Source: UBA2166 sp964463965
GTDB lineage: Bacteria > Nitrospirota > Nitrospiria > Nitrospirales > UBA2166
Direction of reading: 5' to 3'
Assembly (NCBI GenBank): GCA_964463965.1
Contig: CAYXED010000004.1
Span: 124,001 to 188,000, forward strand
Length of the DNA: 64,000 bases
Positions 50,713 through 58,539 of the stretch are shown here, piece after piece; the stretch's first letter is position 1; each line of letters begins with the position of its first letter. Position numbers and translations under genes: made by a program. Under the pieces are notes generated by a model. It was not told the DNA's origin. It saw only the letters and a list, made by a program, of their open reading frames with translations, and did not search any database.

Positions 50713-51828
50713 ATGGCGGGTAGTACGCGTGCCGCACGTGAAGAAGATGTTTTAAATGTGCTTCGAACGGTTCAGGACCCAGACTTACATAAGGATATTG
50801 TTAGTCTCGGTTTTATCAAAAATTTATCTATTGATGGTTCAAAAGTTAGTTTTGATGTTGAATTGACTACTCCTGCATGTCCTGTTAAGGAGCAGCTTAA
50901 ACAGGAGTGCTATGAGAAAGTGCTTGCTTTAGAAGGCGTATTAGAGGTTACGGTCACAATGACCGCGAATGTTAGATCTCGGGCAGTTGAAAGCTCGATT
51001 TCAATTCCAGGAGTTAAAAATGTTTTAGCTGTTGCAAGTGGCAAAGGAGGGGTTGGAAAATCGACTGCGAGTACGAACATTGCGCTAGCATTAAAAAATA
51101 CTGGTGCTAAGGTTGGTTTGTTGGATGCAGATATTTATGGTCCAAGTATTCCAACTATGCTAGGCATTGAAGGGCCACCTCAGAAAACAGCAGAAAATAA
51201 ACTGGTCCCAAAAGAAAAGTTTGGGCTGCGAGTTATGTCTATGGGGTTTTTGGTGTCAGACGATGCACCTGTTGTGTGGAGAGGACCAATGGTACATGGC
51301 ATACTGCAGCAGTTTCTTGGGCAGGTGTTATGGGATGAGTTGGATTACTTGATTGTTGATATGCCCCCTGGTACTGGAGATGCACAGTTAACTCTCACTC
51401 AATCCGCACCTCTTGCAGGCGCAGTTATCATCACAACGCCGCAAGATGTCAGTCTTATTGATGCAAGGCGTGGGTTGCGTATGTTCGAGAAAGTCAATGT
51501 ACCGGTCCTTGGGTTAATTGAAAACATGAGTTTCTTTGTTTGTCATAAGTGTGATGAACGGCATAATATTTTTCGTCATGGTGGAGGAAAAATGGTTAGT
51601 GAGGAACTTGGGATTCCATTTCTTGGCGAGATTCCTATTGAACCAGATATCGTGCTTGGTGGTGACTCTGGTGTTCCGATTGTGGCAAAAAACCCTGAAT
51701 CTGTTGCAGCAAATGCTTATAGGGAGGTTGCCGAAAATATGGCTGCAGGTCTCAGTACGGCTGCAATGCAACTGATTGATCCTGTAGATCTTAAATTGCA
51801 GTGGAAAACCGGCAAGCAGTCGTCATGA
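50713..51828 (+). CDS. mrp: Mrp/ApbC (NBP35-type) Fe-S cluster carrier ATPase with MIP18 domain
   Basis: 371 residues from the ATG at 50713, with GGGAGG before it; the frame could begin at 50695. The N-terminal MIP18/DUF59 domain (about 1-85) has TVQDPDLHKDIVSLGFIKN and TTPACPVKEQLKQECY. The deviant Walker A GKGGVGKSTASTNIALALK starts near residue 113; LIVDMPPGTGDAQLTL follows, and the C-x2-C in FVCHKCDER carries the cluster at the dimer interface. It loads Fe-S clusters onto apoproteins. A DUF971 protein follows immediately, a frequent pairing. Distinct from the Mrp antiporter genes at the start of the window. Confidence 0.94.
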   Translation: MAGSTRAAREEDVLNVLRTVQDPDLHKDIVSLGFIKNLSIDGSKVSFDVELTTPACPVKEQLKQECYEKVLALEGVLEVTVTMTANVRSRAVESSISIPGVKNVLAVASGKGGVGKSTASTNIALALKNTGAKVGLLDADIYGPSIPTMLGIEGPPQKTAENKLVPKEKFGLRVMSMGFLVSDDAPVVWRGPMVHGILQQFLGQVLWDELDYLIVDMPPGTGDAQLTLTQSAPLAGAVIITTPQDVSLIDARRGLRMFEKVNVPVLGLIENMSFFVCHKCDERHNIFRHGGGKMVSEELGIPFLGEIPIEPDIVLGGDSGVPIVAKNPESVAANAYREVAENMAAGLSTAAMQLIDPVDLKLQWKTGKQSS

Positions 51829-51838
51829 AACGATACCA

Positions 51839-52168
51839 ATGAATACCACACCGCGTCCTACAAGTATTGCACAGGTCAGTGAGAATGTACTGGGTATCAC
51901 TTGGAGTGATGGACATGAAGGGCGCCATCTTGTTAAGGCATTAAGGGAGGCGTGTGAATGTGCGGCATGCGTTGATGAATGGTCTGGGGAAAAGCGCATA
52001 GAGCCTGGCACTATTCCAGAAGATGTGCATCCTATTGAGATAAATCCTGTTGGCCTCTACGGCATTCGCATTGATTGGAGTGATGGGCACAATAGCGGAA
52101 TTTACACATTCACGCATATCCGATCAATTTGTGGTTGTGCTATTTGTTCTGAATCTAGCGAAGGGTGA
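51839..52168 (+). CDS. DUF971 (GBBH-like N-terminal) domain protein
   Basis: 109 residues containing two related halves. LGITWSDGHEGRHLVKALREACECAAC and YGIRIDWSDGHNSGIYTFTHIRSICGCAIC match the DUF971 (PF06155) fold, with CxC/CxxC-like Cys that could hold zinc or a cluster. Such domains often follow or fuse to Mrp/ApbC; here it starts 10 bases after the mrp stop. Its small size and position suggest an accessory role in Fe-S transfer. Family assignment is firm, function is not. Confidence 0.85.
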   Translation: MNTTPRPTSIAQVSENVLGITWSDGHEGRHLVKALREACECAACVDEWSGEKRIEPGTIPEDVHPIEINPVGLYGIRIDWSDGHNSGIYTFTHIRSICGCAICSESSEG

Positions 52169-52171
52169 CCT

Positions 52172-52597
52172 ATGTCCTCAGAAGCAAAATGGGAAGCAAA
52201 TAAGAAAAAAGTTGCCTTTATGCGGAGGTTTCCTGGCCTTATTACTCGATGGGATCAGATCGATCAAAAAACCGTAGAAAAAGTGCTATCAGTGCCTTAC
52301 AAAGATGGTATGGCGGCCTTGATTTTTTCTGATGGAAGGTTTGCGGTTGTTTCTCCCGTTGACCCCGAACCTTTAGAAATTGCAGCAGGTTTAACTGTTA
52401 TTCGACCATTTCTTGAATCGAAATACTTAGAAGCATACAAAGAGTACGACCAACTTGTTATAAATGACCAGAAAGCACTTCGAATGGCAAGGCTCGAAAA
52501 AATTATTGGGGCTGTGCAAAACAATTTAAATGATATTCCGGAACTCAAGGATCGATTGCGAGAGTTAGTCGCAGGGTGGAGTAGTGCTAAGAGGTAA
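52172..52597 (+). CDS. Hypothetical protein after DUF971
   Basis: 141 residues without a recognised domain. The N-terminal half (WEANKKKVAFMRRFPGLITRWDQIDQKTVEKVLSVPYKDGMAALIFSDGRFAVVS) looks like a small alpha-beta fold; the C-terminal half is helical and charged (ALRMARLEKIIGAVQNNLNDIPELKDRLRELV). ATG follows the DUF971 stop by three bases, so the two are probably co-translated. I recall similar proteins beside DUF971 in other Nitrospira-like genomes but cannot confirm this. Confidence 0.78.
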   Translation: MSSEAKWEANKKKVAFMRRFPGLITRWDQIDQKTVEKVLSVPYKDGMAALIFSDGRFAVVSPVDPEPLEIAAGLTVIRPFLESKYLEAYKEYDQLVINDQKALRMARLEKIIGAVQNNLNDIPELKDRLRELVAGWSSAKR

Positions 52598-52657
52598 GCT
52601 ATATTCAACAGCCGTTACCTCTATGAGGGTTTTCGGAATAAGGTAAACCGTTGATAT

Positions 52658-52754
52658 ATTGTGAGAATTAACTCACTTCCTTCGAAAATGAAGGTGAGAG
52701 TTGTTCTAAAGACTTCCCTGCTGAAACTCGATACTTAACTTATAATCTCACAAT
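52658..52754 (+). repeat. Nested inverted repeats, possible structured RNA
   Basis: ATTGTGAGAATTA (52658-52670) is complementary to TAATCTCACAAT (52743-52754) with one extra base. The interior holds another stem (CACTTCCTTC with GAAGGTG, around 52673-52697) and a competing short stem GTGAG/CTCAC at 52661-52676. The layout could be a structured leader, a terminator or a small RNA. Confidence 0.4.
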
Positions 52755-52782
52755 ACTCTGCAGTGTATGGGATGTTTAGCGC

Positions 52783-52810
52783 TTGACATGCGGTTTGGGC
52801 CCCCTATAAT
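52783..52810 (+). promoter_or_regulatory. Consensus sigma70 promoter of the AsnC-like/bS22 operon
   Basis: TTGACA (52783-52788), a 16-base spacer and TATAAT (52805-52810): both boxes are perfect. The transcript leader is about 66 bases. It is the strongest promoter match in the window and fits a highly expressed, ribosome-linked small operon. Confidence 0.85.
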
Positions 52811-52882
52811 GGGCTCTCGTGGGATTTACGGAGATCTGAGCTGTGATATCAGTTCGGCTCTCACGTCGCAGGGGGGGCAGTT

Positions 52883-53122
52883 ATGGCGACAAGGGCGTAT
52901 GTCCTTCTAAAGGTTAAGACAGGGAAAACGAAAGATGTTGTTAAGTCACTCAGTTCTGTATCCAGTGTTAAACAGGTTCATCCATGTTTTGGGCAGCCGG
53001 ATGTGTTTTGTTTTGTAGAGGTACAGGATGAGAAAACTCTTTCAGACCTTGTCATACGTACGATTCATACGATCGACGGAGTCGATGAAACTGATACTCA
53101 CATTGTAGCGGATACCTTGTAA
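52883..53122 (+). CDS. Stand-alone Lrp/AsnC ligand-binding (RAM) domain protein
   Basis: 79 residues. It consists only of the AsnC_trans_reg dimeric alpha-beta domain: TRAYVLLKVKTGKTKDVVKSL, then VKQVHPCFGQPDVFCFVEVQD, then IRTIHTIDGVDETDTHIV. The helix-turn-helix of full Lrp proteins is missing. Such SraA-like stand-alone proteins bind amino acids or other ligands, or serve as partners of full-length regulators. A consensus promoter drives it, GGGGGGGCAGTT precedes the ATG, and a ribosomal-protein-like mini-gene follows by 16 bases. Confidence 0.88.
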   Translation: MATRAYVLLKVKTGKTKDVVKSLSSVSSVKQVHPCFGQPDVFCFVEVQDEKTLSDLVIRTIHTIDGVDETDTHIVADTL

Positions 53123-53138
53123 GGCTGAAATTAATTAA

Positions 53139-53231
53139 ATGTCCAGTGTTGTTAAGAAACGCCGCAAAAAAATGCGGAAACATAAAGATCGGAAGTTGAG
53201 AAAGCGTATGAAGTTTCAGCGGAGGAAGTAA
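53139..53231 (+). CDS. bS22-like (AURKAIP1/COX24 domain) ribosomal mini-protein
   Basis: 30 residues, extremely basic, beginning MSSVVKKRRKKMRKHKDRKL and ending FQRRK. The VVKKRRKKMRKHKxxKLRKRxRxxRR pattern is the COX24/AURKAIP1 signature and resembles mycobacterial bS22, which binds 16S rRNA in the small subunit, and mitochondrial mS38. Too short for ORF tracks. It lies 16 bases after the AsnC-like gene in the same transcript and under the consensus promoter. The match is strong; attribution to the ribosome is inferred from homology. Confidence 0.88.
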   Translation: MSSVVKKRRKKMRKHKDRKLRKRMKFQRRK

Positions 53232-53331
53232 GCTCTCCGTTCCTCAGTAGTTTCACAAGTATTGTTTCCCCTATCTTAGTTGTAAAGACCAGAGGCCGGG
53301 AGGCTCTCTCCGTCGCGTGGTGTTTTGCCTG

Positions 53332-54675
53332 TTATCGAATCGAGTACTTATCTTGATAAATAGAGGGCGGAGGTGCATGGCTTTTGATGTTGGTAGATCC
53401 GAGTCCATGTCGTCTTATGATTGCAAATACGTCGACACTACCATCCTCGTCTAGATCTGTTCCAATGACATCCTCTATGCCATCGTTGTTATGGTCGAAG
53501 TAGTGAGTCTCGTAACTACCATCCCCTTCAGCGTCGAAGGCGTGTTTTTCATAACGCCCGTTTTTGTCTATGTCACGGGCTATAAAGTCTGGGATGCCGT
53601 TTTGATTGCTATCGACGATCCAGGCATCCACGTAATTATTCTGATCTGAATCTATCCCAATACGGTCGATTACTCCATCATTATCCGTGTCGAACTGTTT
53701 CAGGATATTACTTTTTCGCCAGTTGGTTAAGGTATTCTCCGCCCACTCATCAATGTGTGTGATTTGGCTTGCGGCAACAGGTGGTAGTGTATTGAGAAAT
53801 GTATTGATGGCACTTATTGGTGTGGCGTATGTTTGTGAGGACTCACTATCATAGAATGTCTTCATTCCTATCACTGCCCCGTATTTATTTAGAAGAGGGC
53901 CACCGTAAATTCCCAATAAGGAATCAGCTTTGACTGCGATTGGTTTCACGTTCAGGGGTGTTCGTTTAACCTTCTTGGCGTACTCTGGCGACCAGGCAAT
54001 ATTTGCTTGCGTTTCTATAACTGTTGCATTGGTATAGACAAAAGATTTTGGCGTAGCCAACCCTATACTAAACACTTGGTCCCCTTGAGCAATCTTTTCC
54101 AGGTTTCCAAACATGACTGGTTGTATCCCTCTAGGTGGGTGTCGGAGTTGAAGTGCTGCGAGTGCAACCCCTGGATTAATTTTTACTACATCTGCGCTAA
54201 TTGCTAGGTTTTTCCCAAGGTCAGCAACGCTTTTTGGTCGAAACACAGCTGCGATGGATGTTGCCTCTTTGATCACCGCTGAGTCTGTCAGTATTAGGCC
54301 ATCTTTGTTGATGATCAGGCCTACTCCTACTTTATCATTGGTAATGATATAAACCACGGAATTGGCTGATTGTGCAAATGCTTTTGAACCAGGGACAGAG
54401 GCATATGGTTCGTTAATTAGGTCTCGCCAGAATGTTTTAACTGCCAGCTCCACTCTACTTGCGAAGATGGAATTGGGATCGGTTAGAGCAAGAAATGATC
54501 GCATTGTTTTTGCGGACTTTGCCCAAAGCGAAGGGACTGGAGATTTAGGCATGAAGGAAGATGATTGTGCAAATGCTGGGATTGACGGTAATGACAGTAG
54601 ACAGACACAAGAAATGATATAAAAAAACATTGAGATAGTCTTCGGTTTTTTCTTGTATCTATGAGGTAAACGCAT
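53332..54675 (-). CDS. Degenerate S1C protease with calcium-type Asp-rich repeats
   Basis: 447 residues from the ATG at 54675: basic N-terminus, hydrophobic signal helix ending PAFA, then a trypsin-like fold. Compared with the active HtrA in the same window all three catalytic residues are replaced: His by Ala 133 (LTDSAVI), Asp by Ala 171 (VALAALQL), Ser by Tyr 257 (GIYGGPLLN). The rest of the fold is kept (LIINKDGLILT, GGPLLNKYGAVIGMKTF). From about residue 330 to 440 there are acidic DxDxDG-type repeats like thrombospondin-3/dockerin loops (DTDNDGVID, DHNNDGIED, DLDEDGSVD). A pseudo-protease with a Ca2+-bound tail is the best reading; it may be a scaffold or inhibitor. Confidence 0.84.
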   Translation of the reverse strand: MRLPHRYKKKPKTISMFFYIISCVCLLSLPSIPAFAQSSSFMPKSPVPSLWAKSAKTMRSFLALTDPNSIFASRVELAVKTFWRDLINEPYASVPGSKAFAQSANSVVYIITNDKVGVGLIINKDGLILTDSAVIKEATSIAAVFRPKSVADLGKNLAISADVVKINPGVALAALQLRHPPRGIQPVMFGNLEKIAQGDQVFSIGLATPKSFVYTNATVIETQANIAWSPEYAKKVKRTPLNVKPIAVKADSLLGIYGGPLLNKYGAVIGMKTFYDSESSQTYATPISAINTFLNTLPPVAASQITHIDEWAENTLTNWRKSNILKQFDTDNDGVIDRIGIDSDQNNYVDAWIVDSNQNGIPDFIARDIDKNGRYEKHAFDAEGDGSYETHYFDHNNDGIEDVIGTDLDEDGSVDVFAIIRRHGLGSTNIKSHAPPPSIYQDKYSIR

Positions 54676-54795
54676 AGTTTGACGATAACAACTCCTTCCC
54701 AGGGGTGTCAATTGAAATAGATTTTTGGAGTGACTTGAGGACTTCGAAAATTTGCAGAGATGTGTGCAAGGTTTTGGGTTGCTACCTCTTGCTTG

Positions 54796-56571
54796 TTACG
54801 GCGGAAAGAAAAAGGGTATAGCGACTGTTGAGAATATCCAAAGCACTATATTGAGCGGAAGTCCTATGCGGACAAAGTCGCGGAATGTATAACCTCCCGG
54901 GCCTAATACCATTAGATTTGTTTGGTAGCTAATGGGGGTTGCAAAGCAGGAGCTTGCACCAAAAATTATTGCAATCATGAGAGGGAGCGGATCAATGCCA
55001 ACAGTCGTTGATAAACTTAGCGCAATGGGCACCATTAGTGCTGCTGTTGCAGTGTTTGAGAAAAATGAAGTAAACAGCATCGTGAGGAAATATATGCCTC
55101 CGATAACAACCCATGGTTGTGTGGAGCCGAGAACACCTAGAAAGTGGTCAGCAATGGCAAATGCGAGTCCAGTTTTTATCATTGCAAGACCAAGGGGGAT
55201 AGTACCAGCCATAAGGAGCAGTACTGATGTATCCATCGCCTGCGTTGCTTCAGAAAGTCTGATGCAACGTGTAAGCAGCATGAGTGCGGCACCAGTCAGT
55301 GTAAGGGAAACGATTGGGAAAATATTTAGTGCCGCTAGGGTAACTACACCAGTCATGATGGCAAGTGCGATTGGGGCCTTTTCTTTGGCACGCATTGATT
55401 GCTCAATTTCTTCCACAACCATGACTCCGCCCGCTTCCCGAAGGCGAAGCAAACCGCTATTATCAGACTGAATCAGCAAAACGTCTCCTACTTTTAAGCG
55501 AGTCTCCCGTATTAGTAGGCGGTGTGGGCGTCCTAGTCGTTCAATGCCAAGCACCTTCACTCCATATAGCCGAGTCAACCCTATTCGACTTAGCCGACGG
55601 CCAACATAGGGAGAATTCGATAGTATGACAGCTTCTGCGAGAGTGGTGTCTTTGGGCTGCTGTTCGGTCATATCGTCTTCTTCTATAGCCGAAGCGAGAG
55701 CCACACCCATGGTTGAGATAAGTGTTCTAATATCTCCCGCTGTGCCATGAATGATAAGAGCGTCTCGTTCTGTGATGATAATGGTGGGGTCGATGGGCGA
55801 GCGTAGAACTTCATTTTCTCTTATAATCTCAAGGATACTAACTTCGGCTTTTTTTCCAAAAACTGTAGAAACCTGTTGCCCAATCAAAGGAGATCCCGGC
55901 TCAACAATTACCTCCGTATCAAAAGTTCCGCCACGGTTTGTGGTAGGCTGCAGGACAACTGGCGTGCGGTCTGGAAGAAGCTTGTCACTAAAAAAATATA
56001 GATATACAACCCCAATGCTTAGGTTCAGAATTCCAAGCAATGAGAAGTCAAAAATTCCAAACTCTGGGCCACCGTTGCTCTTTGAAAGGTCGTTCACGAG
56101 AATATTAGTGCTTGTTCCTATGAGAGTACATGTGCCGCCAAGAATTGCAAGGTAGTTGACTGGTATGAGTAGTTTTGATGGGCTGATTGTCAGTTTTCTA
56201 GAAACTGTGAGTATGATTGGAATCATCATCACAACGATGGGTGTATTGTTTGCGAATGCACTAAGCGTTGGAACAAGAGCAGTGAGAAAGACAAATAGCC
56301 TGTGTTGGCTGTTTTTTGCAAAACGTAGAACAAGTGAGATAAACATATCGAGAGCGCCGGTACGAATTAATCCTGCACTAAGAATAAACATTCCTGCTAC
56401 TGTTACCGTTGCGGAACTTGAAAACCCTGAAATAGCTTCTTCAGGAGCAAGGATGCCTGTGATGGCAAGAGTTGCGATGATTAGCAGCGCGGTGATTTCT
56501 ACTCGAATGTGTTGGGTAATTAGGAGCGTGATCGCTGTAAGTATGAGCAGGGAAAGAACGATTGAATCCAT
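54796..56571 (-). CDS. SLC13/DASS-type permease with two RCK_C (TrkA-C) domains
   Basis: 591 residues. Two blocks of helices flank a cytosolic pair of TrkA_C domains, one around GSPLIGQQVSTVFGKKAEVSILEI and one around NSPYVGRRLSRIGLTRLYGVKVLG. FANNTPIVVMMIPIILTVS and LTMLFTSFFSNTATAALMVPIAL are the two pseudo-symmetric substrate/sodium regions (N-T motifs); GATCFATPISYQTNLMV-like and YGPGGY-type segments near the end are also present. This is the CitMHS/ArsB-like permease_SLC13 with RCK_C, usually a sodium-coupled anion (dicarboxylate or sulfate) transporter. Substrate unknown. ATG start, stop before a 120-base gap to the pseudo-protease gene. Confidence 0.9.
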   Translation of the reverse strand: MDSIVLSLLILTAITLLITQHIRVEITALLIIATLAITGILAPEEAISGFSSSATVTVAGMFILSAGLIRTGALDMFISLVLRFAKNSQHRLFVFLTALVPTLSAFANNTPIVVMMIPIILTVSRKLTISPSKLLIPVNYLAILGGTCTLIGTSTNILVNDLSKSNGGPEFGIFDFSLLGILNLSIGVVYLYFFSDKLLPDRTPVVLQPTTNRGGTFDTEVIVEPGSPLIGQQVSTVFGKKAEVSILEIIRENEVLRSPIDPTIIITERDALIIHGTAGDIRTLISTMGVALASAIEEDDMTEQQPKDTTLAEAVILSNSPYVGRRLSRIGLTRLYGVKVLGIERLGRPHRLLIRETRLKVGDVLLIQSDNSGLLRLREAGGVMVVEEIEQSMRAKEKAPIALAIMTGVVTLAALNIFPIVSLTLTGAALMLLTRCIRLSEATQAMDTSVLLLMAGTIPLGLAMIKTGLAFAIADHFLGVLGSTQPWVVIGGIYFLTMLFTSFFSNTATAALMVPIALSLSTTVGIDPLPLMIAIIFGASSCFATPISYQTNLMVLGPGGYTFRDFVRIGLPLNIVLWIFSTVAIPFFFPP

Positions 56572-56743
56572 GCTAAACGAAGCTCCTTAGATGCATTTAA
56601 GTGGTACGGTTTAGATTAGAACTTGAGGCCAATTTCAACAGTAGCTTAAGATCATGGTAGAGTTTATGGGTTGGGAAATCCATGACGTATTTAGAGGGTC
56701 GGGTTCACCTTTGGCTAACGTCATACCCGACGACGTGTGACCC

Positions 56744-57049
56744 TCAGAACTTACTTAGCATTCGAGAGACGAGACGTGAACGCTCAATAATGGTGGTCTT
56801 CTCTGATTTTAACATGTCTAGTTCTGTTTTTATTTTGAGGAAGCTTTTGTAAGCTTCCTGCATTTCAACATTCACAGCATATAGGGCACGATCAAGTTCT
56901 GCAGCCATCTGCATCAGCCTGTCGTAGTTCTTTTCAAGGTTTCCCGCCTCCTCGGAGGTTAACGGGCGGACTGATTTGCCTTCTTCCTCAGATACTGTTG
57001 GCTGGGCTATATCTCCTGATCCTTCAGAGGGTAATGGCTGGATTGACAA
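56744..57049 (-). CDS. Small coiled-coil protein, unknown
   Basis: 101 residues from TTG at 57049 with AGGAGCCAGAGCG before it, a good ribosome binding site. The N-terminal 40 residues are acidic and disordered-looking (PLPSEGSGDIAQPTVSEEEG). The rest (about 41-95) is a heptad-like coiled coil: NYDRLMQMAAELDRALYAVNVEMQEAYKSFLKIKTELDMLKSEKT. No family is recognised. It could be a cytoplasmic structural or regulatory protein. It lies between the SLC13 gene and the plus-strand amino-acid genes. Confidence 0.72.
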   Translation of the reverse strand: MSIQPLPSEGSGDIAQPTVSEEEGKSVRPLTSEEAGNLEKNYDRLMQMAAELDRALYAVNVEMQEAYKSFLKIKTELDMLKSEKTTIIERSRLVSRMLSKF

Positions 57050-57253
57050 CGCTCTGGCTCCTCCTAGTATGGGTGAACTTGTATAATAATAGTCAGCTTT
57101 TTTTTGCTTTGGCCTACTCGTTATAAAGATGCAAAGACCCTCGCACTTACCTAAGGGAGCCTGATCATACCAACCGAGTCTATATGGATCAAGTCCTTGT
57201 CTTTTAAGGAGTTTTGGACCCTAAAACAATAGCAAAATGTTGGTGATTGAAAA

Positions 57254-57282
57254 TTGACAAGGTTTATGGCATCTCCTACAAT
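57254..57282 (+). promoter_or_regulatory. Sigma70 promoter of the aminotransferase-hom-thrC-lysC operon
   Basis: TTGACA (57254-57259), a 17-base spacer and TACAAT (57277-57282; five of six -10 bases). The ATG of the first gene is 42 bases after the -10 box. Strong sequence match. Confidence 0.7.
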
Positions 57283-57323
57283 CCGGCGGGGGTACTATGG
57301 TCAGTGAGTAGTATAAAACCGCA

Positions 57324-58517
57324 ATGAAACAGGGTTTTCATCGTATCAACCGGCTTCCTCCTTATGTCTTTGCAGAAGTCACGGCGCTAAAGCTTGAGGC
57401 TAGACATAGGGGTGAGGATATTATTGATTTTGGGATGGGAAATCCTGATATGCCTACCCCCCAACCGATTGTTGATAAGTTGGTTGAGGCGGCGCAGAAC
57501 CCCAAAAACATGAGGTATTCAGCATCGCGAGGGATTACTAAGCTTCGGGTTGCAATCTCCAACTGGTACAAGAGAAAATATGGGGTTTCTCTTGATCCAG
57601 AGACGGAGACCATTGCAACGATAGGATCCAAAGATGGCATTGCTCATCTTGTGTTAGCGCTTGTGGGGCCTGGGGACGCAGTATTAGCACCAACACCTAC
57701 CTACCCTATCCATCTTTATAGTGTCATTATCGCTGGGGCTGAAGTGAGGGGAGTGCCTCTACGTGAGGGAGAGGATTTTTTTGAAGCAATTGTCACAGCA
57801 TATCGTCAGACACTTCCACGCCCCAGATTATTGATTATTAATTTTCCACATAATCCAACAACGGAAACGGCAGATCTTGAGTTTTTTAAAAAAATAGTTG
57901 TATTTGCAAAAGAAAATGACTTGATTGTCTTGCATGATTTGGCCTATGCAGATTTGGTTTTTGATGGATATCGGGCTCCTAGTTTTTTGCAAGTTGATGG
58001 CGCAAAAGATGTGGGGGTGGAGTTTTTCACGCTCTCAAAAAGCTATGCAATGCCAGGTTGGCGGGTTGGCTTTTGCGTTGGCAACCCTGATGTAGTTGGC
58101 GCGCTTGCAAAAATAAAGAGTTACCTCGATTACGGGATTTTTCAGCCTATTCAAATCGCAAGCATCTTAGCGTTGAATGAGCAAGAGGAATCTGTCACTG
58201 ATATTGTTTCCATGTATCGAGCTCGGCGTGATGTGTTGGTAGATGGTCTGAACAGAATTGGTTGGTCTGTTCGGCGTCCAGTAGCAACAATGTTTGTATG
58301 GGCAAAAATCCCTGAAGAATTTCGTGCAATGGGTTCCCTGGCGTTCTCAAAGATGCTACTGAATGAGGCGAAGGTAGCGGTATCTCCTGGCATTGGGTTT
58401 GGTGAATATGGAGATGAGCACGTTAGGTTCGCCTTGGTAGAGAATGAACATCGTACTCGACAAGCTATACGATGCATCAAGAAAACATTAAGCGAAAACC
58501 ATAAAACTATTCTATGA
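57324..58517 (+). CDS. Class I aminotransferase, AlaC/DapL-like
   Basis: 397 residues. FGMGNPDMPTPQPIVDKLVEAA opens the domain; INFPHNPTTETADLEFFKKIV and LHDLAYADLVFDGYRAPSFLQ lead to the PLP site with the catalytic Lys in TLSKSYAMPGWRVGFCVGN. Closest to AlaC and to DapL-like branches of the class I fold; in Nitrospirota this position often carries the alanine or aspartate/diaminopimelate aminotransferase. Which substrate is used is not clear from sequence. It opens a tight operon (22 bases to hom) for aspartate-family amino acids. Confidence 0.88.
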   Translation: MKQGFHRINRLPPYVFAEVTALKLEARHRGEDIIDFGMGNPDMPTPQPIVDKLVEAAQNPKNMRYSASRGITKLRVAISNWYKRKYGVSLDPETETIATIGSKDGIAHLVLALVGPGDAVLAPTPTYPIHLYSVIIAGAEVRGVPLREGEDFFEAIVTAYRQTLPRPRLLIINFPHNPTTETADLEFFKKIVVFAKENDLIVLHDLAYADLVFDGYRAPSFLQVDGAKDVGVEFFTLSKSYAMPGWRVGFCVGNPDVVGALAKIKSYLDYGIFQPIQIASILALNEQEESVTDIVSMYRARRDVLVDGLNRIGWSVRRPVATMFVWAKIPEEFRAMGSLAFSKMLLNEAKVAVSPGIGFGEYGDEHVRFALVENEHRTRQAIRCIKKTLSENHKTIL

Positions 58518-58539
58518 TTCTGTAGAGTTTAATATACGT

